Positions 34,695 through 46,582 of a stretch of 64,000 bases of DNA are shown here, in pieces; position 1 is the first letter of the stretch, and every line of letters starts with the position of its first letter. A program made the position numbers and the translations under genes. The notes beneath the pieces are model-generated. The model had not been told where the DNA came from. It saw only the letters and a program-made list of their open reading frames with translations, and searched no databases. The DNA comes from Plazaster borealis (taxonomy: Eukaryota; Echinodermata; Asteroidea; Forcipulatida; Labidiasteridae), in contig JAJGQC010000631.1 in NCBI GenBank assembly GCA_021014325.1, positions 124,001 through 188,000 on the forward strand, given 5' to 3'.

Positions 34695-36627
34695 AGGTGT
34701 TCGGGCATACAGCCCGGAACACCTCTTGTTGTTGTTGTTGTTTTTTTTTTTGTTTTTTTTAATAGTTTGTATTTTTCTTTTTATCCCTTCTTTCCAAGCT
34801 CGTATAAATTTGAAACTTCACATATAGTTAGATATTTATTAGGAGATAAAACCGTTGCAATGACGTCATAATGACGTCATCAGGTATCAAATTACAAGCC
34901 ATTTAAGTTTAAAAAGTGACTATATGCTAATCACGATATTTCATTAAATATTAAAGTTATGATGATCATATTTGAGCATCTGATAGATGAAGACAGGGGC
35001 AACATTTGAAAAGCTTACGCCAAAATCGTATGACCTTAACTTCCGATCGCACCGGAAGGTCAACTTTTGCCTTTGTTTGTTTGTTTTCGTCAGAAAACAT
35101 TTTTTCTGGATTATTTACAGCATAACTCAAGATTAAAATTGAATTGAACATTGAAACTCATCAGACAATTGAACCTCGATATCAACACGTCACAAACTTG
35201 ATGATGTCATGGTGACGTCATCAGGTATCAAATTACATTAAATCAAAGTTTAATATTTGAAATAAATCATAACTCATGAACCACATGTTGGAATTTTACA
35301 ATCTATACATCATCGGAAAGTGCTGTTAATGTTCAACAAAAGCTACACAGAACATGACCCCATTTGACCTAGACTTCCGGTTCAAACCGGAAGTTGTTTT
35401 TTTGTTTACATTCATATCTCAAGAACTACTTATACTTTAGTCCAAGTTTTTACATCAGGTTGTATGCCATTCAGCCTTCGCAAACTTTTTCACAGACATG
35501 TTACCAATTTGAACTTAACTTCCCGTCGAAATCGTATTTATTGACCTGCAGTAAAATCACATGAAAATAACTGCACTGACTAAAATCCAGTAGCACGTGC
35601 TGCCTGTTGCGCTCCATTGACGACCCAAGGAGTCCAAAGTTCAGTTCATCAAGCCATGATCAAACCTGCATTGAGTCTCTGCATGTTCACATCATTGCGT
35701 TGTTTATTCTTGTACGTATTGACAACACATGTCGCGAACATACAATTTCAAACTCATTCAAAGTTTAGGGTGAATTTATTTCCGTTTTGCCCGTCTGATG
35801 GCTTAATGGAAAATAAGGAATACAAGGGGAAGTTTCACTGAGATGTCCACCTGCTTTAGTGATTTGTATGACTTTTAATAAATGACAAAAACTTAAACAA
35901 AAAAAGAACGACATTGGTTCGCTTCTAATCAAACACCGAGACCCACATCACGTTGATCGACGTAACCATGCCTGCCAAAGGCGTTGTAGGCCCGCTGAGT
36001 TTGCCTTTCAGACACGGTGATTAAACTGGTAAGCTTTATTTCAAAATCATCGGTAAACAAAAGGAGGGGGCATTCCTTATTTCGTATACAATCATGTTGA
36101 TATGTTTCATCCGTAAACTTGCCAAGTGGTGTTGGTTTTTTTTTTTTGACTTACAAAAACAGATTATTCATTTGATCATGGTATGATTTCTAACTGTCTG
36201 ATTTGAATTGATGCTAACCACCGTTCAGGTTTATGTGCATGTACTGTCATAAAATCATATCTCGCGAACAAAAAAGGGTTATGACATTAAACTAACCATG
36301 TAATTAGCCTTAGTGTGTAGATGAAACCGCAAAGGTTTTCGGGATGATGACGTCATAACATTAAAAATCAATGTTTAATATTTAGAAAAATCATATTCTG
36401 AGAACAATAATTGCTACACACAAGATCTTTTGACCATGTGAAAGACCCTGGAGTTTTTTTTTTAATCTTAAACAAAGTGTGACCCCCTGTGACCTTTACT
36501 TCCGTTTAATTGTAAATTTCTTTTTAATCCTTCTTCTTGTTCTTCTTATCATCCACGAGTTTCCGCTAATTGGACATGTCTACCGACCGAACACCTTGTT
36601 TTTGTTTTAACAAAAACGTAGGTCTAT
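34695..36627 (+). mobile_element. Rolling-circle-like element H2
   Basis: 5' hairpin AGGTGTTCGGGC-ATACA-GCCCGGAACACCT. 3' end: CCGAACACC (inverse of the 5' arm), an 8-bp hairpin TTTTTGTT-TT-AACAAAAA, seven bases, and CTAT (one change from CTAG). Interior: TGACGTCATAATGACGTCAT near 34.87 kb, a second TGACGTCA, and palindromic CTTCCGGTTCAAACCGGAAG near 35.37 kb. It ends 45 bases before the LDLa 4 exon. Confidence 0.6.
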
Positions 36628-36672
36628 TTTTGTTTCTGAATTCGCACATGCACATTTCGGTCTCTAAAATAG

Positions 36673-36807
36673 ATACAACTTCCTGCCCCTTCGAGGGTGA
36701 CTTCGATTGTAGAGACGGGACTTGCGTTACTTCAGAGGCAAGGTGTGATGGCCATCGTGACTGCCGGATCGGTGCAGAATATTCAACTGCGGATGAAGAT
36801 GATTGTG
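36673..36807 (+). CDS. Receptor exon: LDLa module 4
   Basis: 135 nt, phase 1-1, acceptor TCTAAAATAG, donor GTGAGG. Reads SCPFEGDFDCRDGTC, then CDGHRDCRIG, with a short insertion before ADEDDC. All six cysteines and the acidic site are present. It is the longest LDLa exon, because of the extra residues between the fifth and sixth cysteines. Confidence 0.92.
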
Positions 36808-37208
36808 GTGAGGACCGTATTATTAAGGTTGCATTATGTATGGATGTGAAAAAGCGTAGCTGCTTATATTTGGGGAAGGTGTACCTACATCAGTTATGTT
36901 CATCCATATTACGTGCCTTTTTATTTTATTTGTTCGAATGTTGAGTGCTTGATGTTTTAATCTAGCGCCAACACAGTCTGCATCTAATAGCGCAAGATAC
37001 CAGCCCTTAGAACAGGGCGATTACTTGTCAGTTGTACCTTTAACCTTAAGTACATAATACTGTGTAAACACATTGAAGAGTCATATGTTTATTGCTAACT
37101 GTGCATGTCTATCCAATGAAACCATAATGTTTTTAAAAACCAGTGCCTGTCCAGGCTCTACACAGGCTATGTCCTCAGTCATTATTATCTTCCTGCTATT
37201 TCTTTCAG

Positions 37209-37562
37209 GTGCTTGTGGTGGCACTAACATTTACGTTGAAAGCGAACCAATCAACTTCACCATAACAGGCTACCCAACCAGCTATCCTCCGTCTCTCGAC
37301 TGTAACTGGGTGATCGTTGCCCCACATTTTATGTCAATATTACACGTAGGAATAAGTGATTTTTCGATAGAAGACGGGAAAGACGTAGCTGTCCTTCATG
37401 GCATTAATCTCTACGGAGACACTGTGTCATTTGAGCTGACTGGATCCATCGATAAACTGATATCTCTAACATTTAATTCATCGCGGAAAGTGTCCTTCAA
37501 CTTCAGAAGTGATTTATATATTAGTGGACGAGGGTTTCTACTTGAACTTTACAGCAGCAATG
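37209..37562 (+). CDS. Receptor exon: CUB module 6
   Basis: Acceptor TATTTCTTTCAG, donor G|GTAAAC, 354 nt, phase 1-1. Shows ACGGTNIYV, TGYPTSYPPSLDC (G-Y-P loop), CNWVIVAP core, VSFNFRSDLY and closing GRGFLLELYSSNG. Closely similar to CUB 5, especially at the C-terminal strand. The second cysteine pair is absent here too. Confidence 0.95.
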
Positions 37563-38242
37563 GTAAACAATCTTTTAAACTGTTTAACTATATTAGTACG
37601 TATAATGACGTCAAAGGACCTAGGTAAACTCTCATAATAGAGGTCAAAAGCTTGCATGCAAAGGGTTTATGTTTCCATGTTTTTGTCTGTGTTTTTACCT
37701 CAGCAAAACGACGAAAATAGATACATGTGTTCCAGCGGAAAGCGTTGATTTAGTTGTGGTTCCAAAACACATAAACCTTATCAAATTTGCGGGGTTGTGG
37801 CGTGGTGGGGGTGCATATATTTTTCCACATCCTCTGATATAGTATTTTGCTTATAACTTGTCAACGATTACCAAACTATGACCTTTCCTTATTAGTATAA
37901 GTCATAAGAATGTCCGATGTTACCGTGAATATTTGGAGTTTTGGGAATATGTTTGCATCATGTAGATATCTGTTGGTGTAAAATCGGCGGAAAAATTTCT
38001 AAAATGCAGAGCGGAGGCCCAGTTGTCGCTTGCAAAACGCGAACTTAGTGTTGCATTAACATCTTCGCCGGCTGACCATCAGCAACATGTATTTCAAATG
38101 CCAACTATTTACCTGTTTGAATATTTACATTAGTCCTATTTATATTTTTTGAAACACAAAACTTAACACAGCAATTACAAGTTTGTTCAAGACTTATTTG
38201 TTAACAAAACTAGATTGTTTTTTTAACTTCCCTTTTTCGAAG
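37563..38242 (+). other. Intron, nothing recognised
   Basis: AT-rich sequence of 680 bases without repeat or coding signal that I recognise. Confidence 0.5.
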
Positions 38243-38371
38243 GTACTGGTAACATATCTTGTCCTGATCCCGATGTCTTTGATTGTGGAGACGGCTCTTG
38301 TTTGAAGCAAAGTGGAAGATGCGACGGTTTTAGAGATTGCCAAATAAGTGGAGCAGACGAGTATGAATGTG
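38243..38371 (+). CDS. Receptor exon: LDLa module 5
   Basis: 129 nt, phase 1-1, acceptor CCTTTTTCGAAG, donor GTGAGA. Reads SCPDPDVFDCGDGSC and CDGFRDCQISGADEYEC; six cysteines with a normal calcium site. It has the same C-x-DGxC layout as LDLa 4 (CRDGTC / CGDGSC), suggesting a shared recent origin. Confidence 0.93.
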
Positions 38372-38552
38372 GTGAGAACTTTCCTCTTGTATTCATTCTA
38401 GGCTACAATAGTGCCTACTCAAATCAACGCACTTGGAAGGGAATAGGGAACACTCGTGGACGCAAGGTGGCAGCAGATTGTGTTAACTAACCCTTAAACG
38501 GATAATGATATCACATTACACTAATCATATTTATGTAAAGTAACTTTTGCTG

Positions 38553-38690
38553 ACAGTTGTGGCCGAACAGTCTAGTTCACCGGACCCAAGCTCTGGTGTT
38601 GTCTGTCAGCAGCAGAGTGTGGGTTTGAATCCCGGTCACGACAGTTGTGCCCTTGAGCAAGGCACTTAACCATTGCTTCGTAAAAAGTTG
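38553..38690 (+). mobile_element. tRNA-Leu-derived SINE head
   Basis: GTTGTGGCCGAACAGTCTAG, CCCAAGCTCTGGTGTTGTC and GTGGGTTTGAATCCCGGTC match the tRNA-like head of the 10.4 kb SINE, followed by CTTGAGCAAGGCACTTAACC. The body and tail are lost or replaced after this. Confidence 0.75.
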
Positions 38691-39985
38691 GGAAGGTTGT
38701 ATTCTGCTCGACCAGCCAGGCTCCTAGTAGATAATACCCATGCCTACATCCTTACGGATAAAGGGGGTAACCCTTTGTCAGCCACAGGAGTATGTGGCAA
38801 CTTGCCCCTGGTAACAGTTGATTTGGGTCAATAGCCCAAATCAGTTCAGTGTAGCCATCACCTTGAAGTGGCCTTCCGGACTTGTGATGTAAGGCGATTT
38901 CATTTTTGTTTAAGTCAAAAGGAAAAAAAGCACCGTTTTCGCTATTCAAAAAAATTCTAGTTTTCATCTTTGTGAAGTTATTTTCTCTAATGCTCAGCGG
39001 AAAACAATACATCAATAAGGAAGTCTCTTCTTATGGGGTGGGGGGGCAAATACAATTTATAACACAAAGGCATTTAGGTGAAGTATTCACACAGCTGAAC
39101 AAGCTGAACGAAGTGTAAAGAACAACTGAATTTTGGCATGTGTTTGCGTTGATATGAGAATGTACTATACAAACAATGAAAACATTTAAGTAAAACATTA
39201 GTTATTAACTAATTTGTGATAGTTTAATGTGAGCTACAGGATAGCTGTTGTGTGCAGGGTTGTAATGTGCGTGTGTTCAAAACAACGTAACAAAGAAAAC
39301 TGAACTCACGACTGCTGCCACCTAGCGTCTATATGACTCCTATTATTAAGGCATCGTGTGTTATGCTCCAAAATGGGCTCCAATGTCAAATTCAGTTTTG
39401 TGCTGCACTCATTTTCCAATAGATAGAGTCGTCATGAAAGTGGAGGAAAGATTACAAGTCCCAAACTTTATGTTAAAAAGTTGTAAAGTGTAATTTCATT
39501 TGAAAGCAAAATTTGAAACGTGAAGATGTCGGACATCAAAAACAAATGGGTTTGTACATTTTTTTTGCGCCAGTTAGAATTTCATATTTAAATTCGTTTT
39601 GATTGAATACCATATTAATTCAGGAATGAGCTACAAATAATCTGCACGAAACCGTGCGCACCATCGTCTTAAAATGTGACGTCATCGAACTTTATCGGAT
39701 TTTGACAACAATTTATTTTAAGAAGAGAAATTATGCCATTTTGATCAATAATTACAACATCAAGATAAGTAGGATTTGAAACTTTGCATAGTGGAAATGT
39801 AGTCAGGTGAGGTTTGCAAAGACGATCAGAGCATATTGATCGAAACGTCGAGTTGTCAAACTATCGGTTCTTTTCAGAACCACCACAGTCAAAGGGGATT
39901 GATGTTACATGGTCTCACCATAAATCTCACCTGATTGAACATAAACACACTAATTATCGCACTTTGTAATCGCGTTCATTCCTAG
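38691..39985 (+). other. Intron remainder
   Basis: No gene signal. A short imperfect palindrome near 39815-39900 (GATCAGAGCATATTGATCGA ... GGTTCTTTTCAGAACCACC) could be another hairpin repeat. Otherwise AT-rich. Confidence 0.4.
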
Positions 39986-40108
39986 ACAATGTTACCTGCC
40001 CGGAATCGTTTCCCTGTCAGGATTCGAAGGCATGTATTCATATGTCTTCAGTCTGTGATGGCATCTTTGACTGTCCATTGCAAGATGATGAAACACAAGG
40101 AGCATGTG
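39986..40108 (+). CDS. Receptor exon: LDLa module 6
   Basis: 123 nt, phase 1-1, acceptor TTCATTCCTAG, donor GTATGT. Reads VTCPESFPCQDSKAC and CDGIFDCPLQDDETQGAC; six cysteines. Last LDLa, directly before the LRR N-terminal cap, the position LDLa modules occupy in relaxin-type receptors. Confidence 0.92.
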
Positions 40109-40206
40109 GTATGTTTCATTTTTTATGTTATTGTTATTTAAGGGTAGTGCCATAGATTGGTAGAATCCCCCAAAATTAATGACCGGAAAAACCATGGAAA
40201 GTATAA

Positions 40207-40207
40207 T

Positions 40208-40242
<35 letters not shown>

Positions 40243-40300
40243 TTTTTTTTTTTTTTTGTATTTGTATTTTATTTTTATTTATTTTTTTTTTGGGGGGGTG
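40207..40300 (+). repeat. (TTTA)n / poly-T tract
   Basis: About ten TTTA units followed by T runs, in the intron between LDLa 6 and the LRR cap. The rest of that intron is T-rich without features. Confidence 0.85.
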
Positions 40301-40619
40301 GATTATTTTTGTTTGTTTATTTAGTTATGTTAATGAATATTTTGTCTCCTGAGTGAAGTTCTACCACTCCATTTATTTCGTTAACTTCAGCACCATTAAC
40401 TAATTGATGCCTCCATACTTATTTAATTTCCTGCCATGTACAAATTGTATTTTATGGTTAGTTCTTTAAATATTTTTTTGGGGGTATGTATTGTTTTGAA
40501 ATGTTCATGAAGTATGGAAATAAATGTGTGTTTGAATTGAATTGAATTGAATTAGAAAATAAGGAACTCAAAAGGAGGGCATGTTTTTTATGAATATTTG
40601 TGTATGTATATTGACAAAG

Positions 40620-40737
40620 CTGACCGATGTCCGACAATGTGTTTATGCGATGTCTCCGATGATGGCTATGTCGTTCAGTGCATCTCAGGTTGGAATCAAG
40701 AGACTGTAGGTCACATTGTCGTAAGAACGACACATCT
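40620..40737 (+). CDS. Receptor exon: LRR N-terminal cap
   Basis: 118 nt, entering in phase 1 and leaving in phase 2, so it adapts the module frame to the LRR frame. Reads DRCPTMCLCD and VVQCISGW: the C-P-x2-C-x-C ... V-x-C pattern of LRRNT domains. Donor GTAAGT is strong; the acceptor (TTGACAAAG) has a weak pyrimidine tract. Confidence 0.88.
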
Positions 40738-40882
40738 GTAAGTACACAAACAAGCCGTACGCTTCATTTCGTTATTGATGTTTATGTCGTTGCTGAGATA
40801 CAAACATTGTCTTATTGACAAGTAACTATAAATAATATTCAACTAGCGGGTACAACCTTGTGTAAAATTTCTTTAAGGAGAA

Positions 40883-41024
40883 GTGTTGGCTCTGAAAGTA
40901 GCCGGTGTGGTCTCGACGTTCCGAACAGAATAACTCTGCTCGTCTTCGCATCTTTTCTCCTGAAGACGAGCAGAGTATACTGTTCAAAACTTCGAGACCA
41001 CACCGGCTCTTTTAAAGCCAACAC
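40883..41024. mobile_element. Hairpin MITE (GTGTTGGCTCTGAAAG ends)
   Basis: 142 bp. GTGTTGGCTC at the left mirrors GAGCC/GCCAACAC at the right; inside, CCGGTGTGGTCTCGA mirrors TCGAGACCACACCGG and CTCTGCTCGTCTTC mirrors GAAGACGAGCAGAG. A related end (AGAGCCAACAC near 44.88 kb) suggests more copies. Confidence 0.8.
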
Positions 41025-41149
41025 TGATCCTCCCAAAAGAGACTTTACACATTGCTGGATCGGCAAGTTTACTTTAACTTCCTATTTTCCACACGTTCAA
41101 AGCTTCAAACATCACTAGCGTCTTTTTTGGTTTCAGCTCATATTGTGTT

Positions 41150-41182
41150 GTTTCTGTTGATGATGTTCTTGTTCTACTTCTT

Positions 41183-41219
<37 letters not shown>

Positions 41220-41572
41220 CTGTCGCTGCTGCTGTCACTGTCACTGTCGCTGTCGCTGTTGTGTCGCTATCGCTGTCGCCGTCGCTGTCTTCATTGTTGT
41301 TGTTGTTCTTCTTCTTGTTCTTGTTCTTGTTCTTGTTCTTGTTGTTCTTGTGGTTATTGTTGTTGTTGCTGCTGCTGCTGCTGATTTTGTTGTTGTTGCT
41401 GCTGCTGTTGTTGCTGTTGCTGTTGCTGTTGTTTGTTGGTGTTGTTTGTTGTTGTCACTGTTGTTTGTTGCTAATATTTGTTGTTGCTGCTGCTGCGGCT
41501 TCGGCTGCGGCTGCAGCTGTGGGATGCGGCTGCTGCTGCTGCTGTGTGATTGTGTTTGGTTTTGTCTGTGTT
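41150..41572 (+). repeat. (CTG/TTG)n trinucleotide-rich tract
   Basis: Runs of CTG, TTG, TCG and TTCTTG. Long open frames in all phases are caused by the repeats; I do not call them genes. Confidence 0.9.
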
Positions 41573-41636
41573 TTGTAAGTGTTTTTGTTATCAAAAAGTC
41601 TCTTATCACAAGTTCTCTTGATTCATATTTGTACAG

Positions 41637-41708
41637 CAAACTTGCGAATGAAAACATCACACGACTGAGTACAGGAATCTTCAAACGTTTCTCATTCTTG
41701 AAATCACT
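41637..41708 (+). CDS. Receptor exon: LRR 1
   Basis: 72 nt, phase 2-2, acceptor ATTTGTACAG, donor GTAAGT. Encodes one 24-residue LRR: KLANENITRLSTGIFKRF plus SFLKSL (L-x2-N-x-I-x-x-L-x4-F-x5-L-x-x-L). Confidence 0.9.
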
Positions 41709-41712
41709 GTAA

Positions 41713-42595
41713 GTTGCTCACTAATCTCGTGAACCTTACACACTAATATTTCCTGCATGAACCATTATGTCCGACAAAACATTTGAACCATTAGGTCTGA
41801 CCCATTATGTACTACAAACCATTATGTCCGAGCCAATGTGTCCGACGAACCATTACGTCCGACCCATTTTGTCTAACAAACCATTATGTCTGACGCAATA
41901 ATGTCCGACAAATCATTATGTCCGACGTAATATGTCCGTAGAACCATTACTTTAATAACAGTAACACAGTATTTTCAAAGTACCTCAGGTAAGAGCCCCA
42001 CACATGGTGTCCATTGTGTCATAGCACATCTCGGCAAACAAAGTTCACAACAGCCAAAGCAATCCCGTTCCGATTTAAACTGATAAATCAAAATATTGCC
42101 ATTTTCGCAAATTCTTTAGGGTAGCACATTTTCACTGAGTATTGCTTTGTTGCTTAAGTTTGTCTAACAGTGCTTTGTTAAAGACATTATTCGAAGACAC
42201 GCCGATGATGAAGTTAACTGAGTGGGATATTATTACAAATATTGACTACTTCGAGTGCTATGGTTAAAAATACAACTCCCTGGGTGACCCCGGAGCCTTT
42301 TTGTCCCAATGTGAAGCCGATTGAAAGTAGTACGGGCCGGGACTACTAAATGGTTTTGTCGGACTTAATGGGTCGGACATAATAGTTCGTAGGACACCAT
42401 GGGTCGGACATAATGGTTTGTCGGACATACTGGGCAGGATGTTATGGTTTGCAGGACATAATGTATCTGACATCATGATGTGTAGGACATAATGTGTCCG
42501 ACATAATGGTTTTGTCAGACACAATGTGTTGGACATATTGGTTTAAAAAAAATTGTGGGACATAATCGTCAACGTCGGACATTTTGGTGAGTAAC
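41713..42595. mobile_element. Fold-back-like element with ACCATTATGTCCGAC word arrays
   Basis: Outer ends GTTGCTCAC and GTGAGTAAC are inverted. The left arm (to ~41950) repeats CCATTATGTCCGACAAA-type words about ten times; the right arm (from ~42350) repeats the reverse complement TTTGTCGGACATAATGG. About 400 bp of unrelated sequence lies between. It starts four bases inside the intron, directly at the LRR 1 splice donor. Same design as the 1.7 kb element but different words. Confidence 0.7.
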
Positions 42596-43111
42596 ACACG
42601 ATTGAAAGGTAACTATCCTCGTCACAAAAGTAGACGAAGATTTCGTTTCCACCATATTTTGTCTTACCGGGCCTATTTGTTTCGCTCAAATCGATTTGTG
42701 TAGATTTTCGGCCCACTGAAAACAATGTATGTTTGGGTTTAATTACTCATAATGTTATTGTTTACCAAGTGAGGATTGCTGTGGTCAATTTAACCTAGGT
42801 GTTGTTATACTGATTGTCTTTATGGGATCAACGTAACATCATCTTTCCCACCATAGGTCTGTAGCCGGCCTCTGTCTTTTCAACATATAATGTGTATGGT
42901 AAATGTACCACAAGTGTGTTCGACCTGGTTCCTCAAATCAGGATGTCTGAGCGTGAAACCAGGCGTTCTGCTTCTTTTACCCATACACTCTTGCTTTGCT
43001 GAGATGCAGAACAAAGAGTCATTCCAACAGTTTTATTCAACGTGCTGCATCTCTTTAGAACTCCTTGCCTGGTGCATGTTTCCCTCAACCCTTCAATCTA
43101 GATTGATTTAA

Positions 43112-43480
43112 AGGCATCGTACACGTTTGGAAATTGTCAAAGACCAGTGTTCACACTTTGTGTATCCAAAACATATGCATAAAATAACAAGCCTGTGAAA
43201 ATTTGGGCTCAATTGGTCATCGAAGTTGCAAGAAAATGATGAAAAAAAACCCACTCTTTTTGTACAAATTTGTGTGCTTTCAGATAGACTAATACAAACT
43301 TCTTGCAAGAAGTTTTTATCATTTTAGTGAGAAATTACCTCTTTCTCAAAAACTACGTTACTTCAGAGGGAGTCGTTTCTCACAATGTTTTATACTATCA
43401 ACAGCTCTCTGTTGCTCGTTACCAAGTCGGTTTTTATGCTAATATATATTTTGAGTAATTACCAAACGTGTACGATGCCT
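43112..43480. mobile_element. TTAA-flanked MITE, copy d
   Basis: AGGCATCGTACACGTTTGG ... CCAAACGTGTACGATGCCT, with TTAA at 43108-43111 and 43481-43484. One of the best-preserved copies; its terminal inverted repeats are perfect over about 19 bp. Confidence 0.92.
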
Positions 43481-43637
43481 TTAAGAAGAAAATCAATTCC
43501 TACATTCAGCTCCCCTGAGTTTTTTATATTAATTATGTTTCTTGTTTAGCCTCTTTCCAAGTGTGTTTTTTTGCCTAGCCAAACTTGCATACAATTTTTT
43601 TTTAAACTTCAAATCTCAAGTGAGGCAACCTAACTAG

Positions 43638-44250
43638 ACAGTGCACTATGCCCTACTTGAGCCCAATGGTGACTTTAGTGGATTGTGCACTATACCCCAC
43701 TTAAGCCCCAATGGCGACTGTAGTCGACTGTGCACTTTATCCTGCTTGAGCCCAGTTGCGAATTTAGTTGACAGTGCACAATACCTTGATTGAGCCCCAA
43801 TGTCGACTCAGTCGACTGTGTGCTAAACCCTGCTTGAGCCCCGAATGGTGACCCAGTGCACAATAACCTGCATACGCCTCTATAATGACTTCATTTGACT
43901 GTGCACTTTACACTGCTTCAGGCCCAATGGCGAAGTCGACTGTGCTTTATTACCCTGCTTGAGCCCAATTGGTGACTTTAGTCGACTGTGTACTATACCA
44001 TGTTTGAGCCCCAATGGCGATTGTAGTCGACTGTGTACTTTACCCTGTTTGAGCCCCAATGTTGAATGTTGTTAACAGTGCACTTTACCCTGCTTGAGCC
44101 CAAACTGTGGTTTTGGTCAACAGTGTACAATACCCTGCTAAGCCCCAATGGTGTCTTTAGTCGACCGTGCATTACACCCTGATTGAGCCCCAATGGCGAC
44201 TTAAGTCAAATGTGCACTATACCCTGCTTGACATTAGCCGACTGTGCACT
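43638..44250 (+). repeat. ~57 bp satellite
   Basis: About eleven units with AGTCGACTGTGCACTTTA, CCCTGCTTGAGCCCCAATGG and GGCGACTTTAGTCGA-type words. Units are 10-20% diverged and vary slightly in length. No coding sense. Confidence 0.88.
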
Positions 44251-45107
44251 TAGCTGTAGTTTTGTTCATGCTCATTATCCATACCCAAGCTTACAATGGT
44301 TGGAAAAATCGGCTCTTTCCAATGATGGTGAAACAAATAAGGTTGCTAGAGTGGACAAATCCAACATGAGTCACAAGTTATATATTTCATTGTTCTTACC
44401 AGTTGCAATACCCTGGGCGAGTTGGACGTCATTGAAGTGCTGTACTTGACCATTCCTCAAATTTAAGAGGATGTTTCATTGCCTAGGGTTGTGCTTGTTT
44501 AATTTGTTTTAGTTTGTTTTTGTGAGCTGGGGAAAAAAACCTCAACCATATCCAGCGTACAACATCTACTACATGTCTGAGCATCAGGGTCATTACTGCA
44601 CATACGTGTTCTAATTTAGTTGATGTGACGTCAAATTTTCAATCTCAAAACTTCAATTTGGTAAAATCAAATAATGTAAATCATTCGAAAGTTCATTATA
44701 TCCTCTAGAATATCAATCAAACTTGTAACCAGGACTAAAAATAATCAAAACGAACGTTATATTATGATTTCTAGATTATGCATAGTCCGGTGACTTTTCC
44801 CTGCCCTGTAGTGTGAGCAAATGACTCACATTGAATTTGCACATAAAGCTCTAAAAACCTAGAGACCGGTTCTTCTCAGAGCCAACACTTATCCCAAAAA
44901 AGTGTTATACATGGTTGCACCTGCAAGTTTTCTGCAACAGTTTTCCTTATAAGTCGATTTTTTTGTATTTGTCTGTCTGTAATTTCGTATGTGAATGTAT
45001 GTTTGTGCGTGGATAACATCCAAACCTTCACGTACATAAAAAACTTTGCCGCAGTATTTTGTTTTGCATGTATTCAAATGGTGTTTGATTGTATTTTATC
45101 TAACTAG
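44251..45107 (+). other. Intron remainder before LRR 2
   Basis: No gene signal. A fragment near 44835-44930 (GAGACCGGTTCTTCTCAGAG, AGAGCCAACAC) resembles the end of the hairpin MITE at 40.9 kb. Confidence 0.4.
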
Positions 45108-45179
45108 ACTTCTGACAAACAACAGCTTAGATGACTTCGAAGCCGGAACATTCTCTGGACTCTTTAATCTCACCTCCCT
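45108..45179 (+). CDS. Receptor exon: LRR 2
   Basis: 72 nt, phase 2-2, acceptor TATCTAACTAG, donor GTAAGT. LRR reading LLTNNSLDDFEAGTFSGLFN then LTSL, a textbook typical-type LRR with the N and F positions intact. Confidence 0.92.
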
Positions 45180-45476
45180 GTAAGTCATCCTTATTGATAT
45201 TATAATGTGTCAAACTGTTGAACTTGAAGCAATTTTTCACCAAAGGTCCTTTAGTTAGTTGCAACATTATCACGGGAATACCTATTTGTACCAATCAAAA
45301 GAAACAAGGTTTCTCCGATTACCGAGGAAATACCGTACCTTTTCATTATCTGTGTTCACAATGCAAAAAACAAATAAGAAGTTGCATTTTAAGTATAACA
45401 ACTAGTTTATTTTTGTCCCGAATATCCAAAATGTATTAAAACCTGAATGAAGATTTTTTTTTTATAATGAATCCAG

Positions 45477-45548
45477 GGACATCTCACAGAATGACATTTC
45501 GCGGTTTCAGAGTGATATTTTCGAGGATCTTGTCAACTTGAGAACATT
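45477..45548 (+). CDS. Receptor exon: LRR 3
   Basis: 72 nt, phase 2-2, acceptor ATGAATCCAG after a T tract, donor GTAAGT. Reads DISQNDISRFQSDIFEDLVN then LRTL; the LRR consensus is conserved. Confidence 0.92.
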
Positions 45549-46293
45549 GTAAGTAAACAAACATATCATCTCGTCCATACACTTCAATTGAGAAAAAAAA
45601 TATATGTATATAATTTTTTTGGTTTTACCATTCCATTGATATACTCAGTACATTACATAGTTCTGTGAAAAAACACAGGCAAATAACTCGGATGGGGTTC
45701 AAACCAACGACATTTGCATAGCATTGCCAACATTGTCCGCGAACTGGCGAATTATGAGAACTGTTTTGAGTGCAGCGTTTTCACAAACTGGCAAATTCCA
45801 ATACTCATTGTTTTGTAGGCAGTGCTCTGCACGTAGGTCTGGGTTTGTTTGTTTTCACGAAGTTTGGAAATCAATAAAACTTAATAAAAACAGTTGCGAA
45901 ACTAAAACAATCTTGACAGTTTCTTGATGAAGAAATCAGCTTTCTTTTGGTGGGTAAATTTTAAACTGAAAGTAGTAAGCATTAAAGAAACATCAGTTTG
46001 AAGAATAGTTCAACTTTAAACACGAATTTCTCAAAACATGGATTTTTGACTGTGGAATGTTTTGCAAAAAAAAAAAAAAATACTTTCAAAAGCAATGACT
46101 TTAATGTTGCTTTTTTCAGATGTTACAAACAATTACTAATGTCTCTTGTTACTAATGGCTGCGTTGAACATTTTTCAAAGGTTGAACACAGAGACAAAAT
46201 AATCCGAAATCCGAAATAGTCCAGCACGTTACAAGAAAATGAATACAGTAATCAGACCAATTATTTACAGAGTTGGTTTTGTCTCTTCAACAG

Positions 46294-46365
46294 GTTGGTT
46301 ATTGATAATCCATTGCTTCTCATAAAGAGTGGAGCTTTCAACTCATTGAGCAATTTGACGGACCT
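46294..46365 (+). CDS. Receptor exon: LRR 4
   Basis: 72 nt, phase 2-2, acceptor GTCTCTTCAACAG, donor GTAAGT. Reads LVIDNPLLLIKSGAFNSLSN then LTDL. Confidence 0.92.
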
Positions 46366-46582
46366 GTAAGTCAATACATTTTGTTTAAAGCCAAACAATA
46401 GAGGGCCAATAAACGACGAAGTATATTGTATTTTTAGACCAATAAAGAAAGCTAAGACCATCTCCCCTATTAGTTTTAAATATAATAATTTATTGTTTAT
46501 CTGATTTGCTTTCCAGTTTTGAATTTGCATTAAATCTTTTTCAGAATAAAATCATGTTATTTAAATTTCATTTTCGTAATAG

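Noticed and set aside
41241..41712. Long Thr/Arg or Val/Cys-rich frames over the CTG tract
   Set aside because: Repeat artefact; only the final 72 nt (41637-41708) in the LRR frame has a domain match and splice sites.
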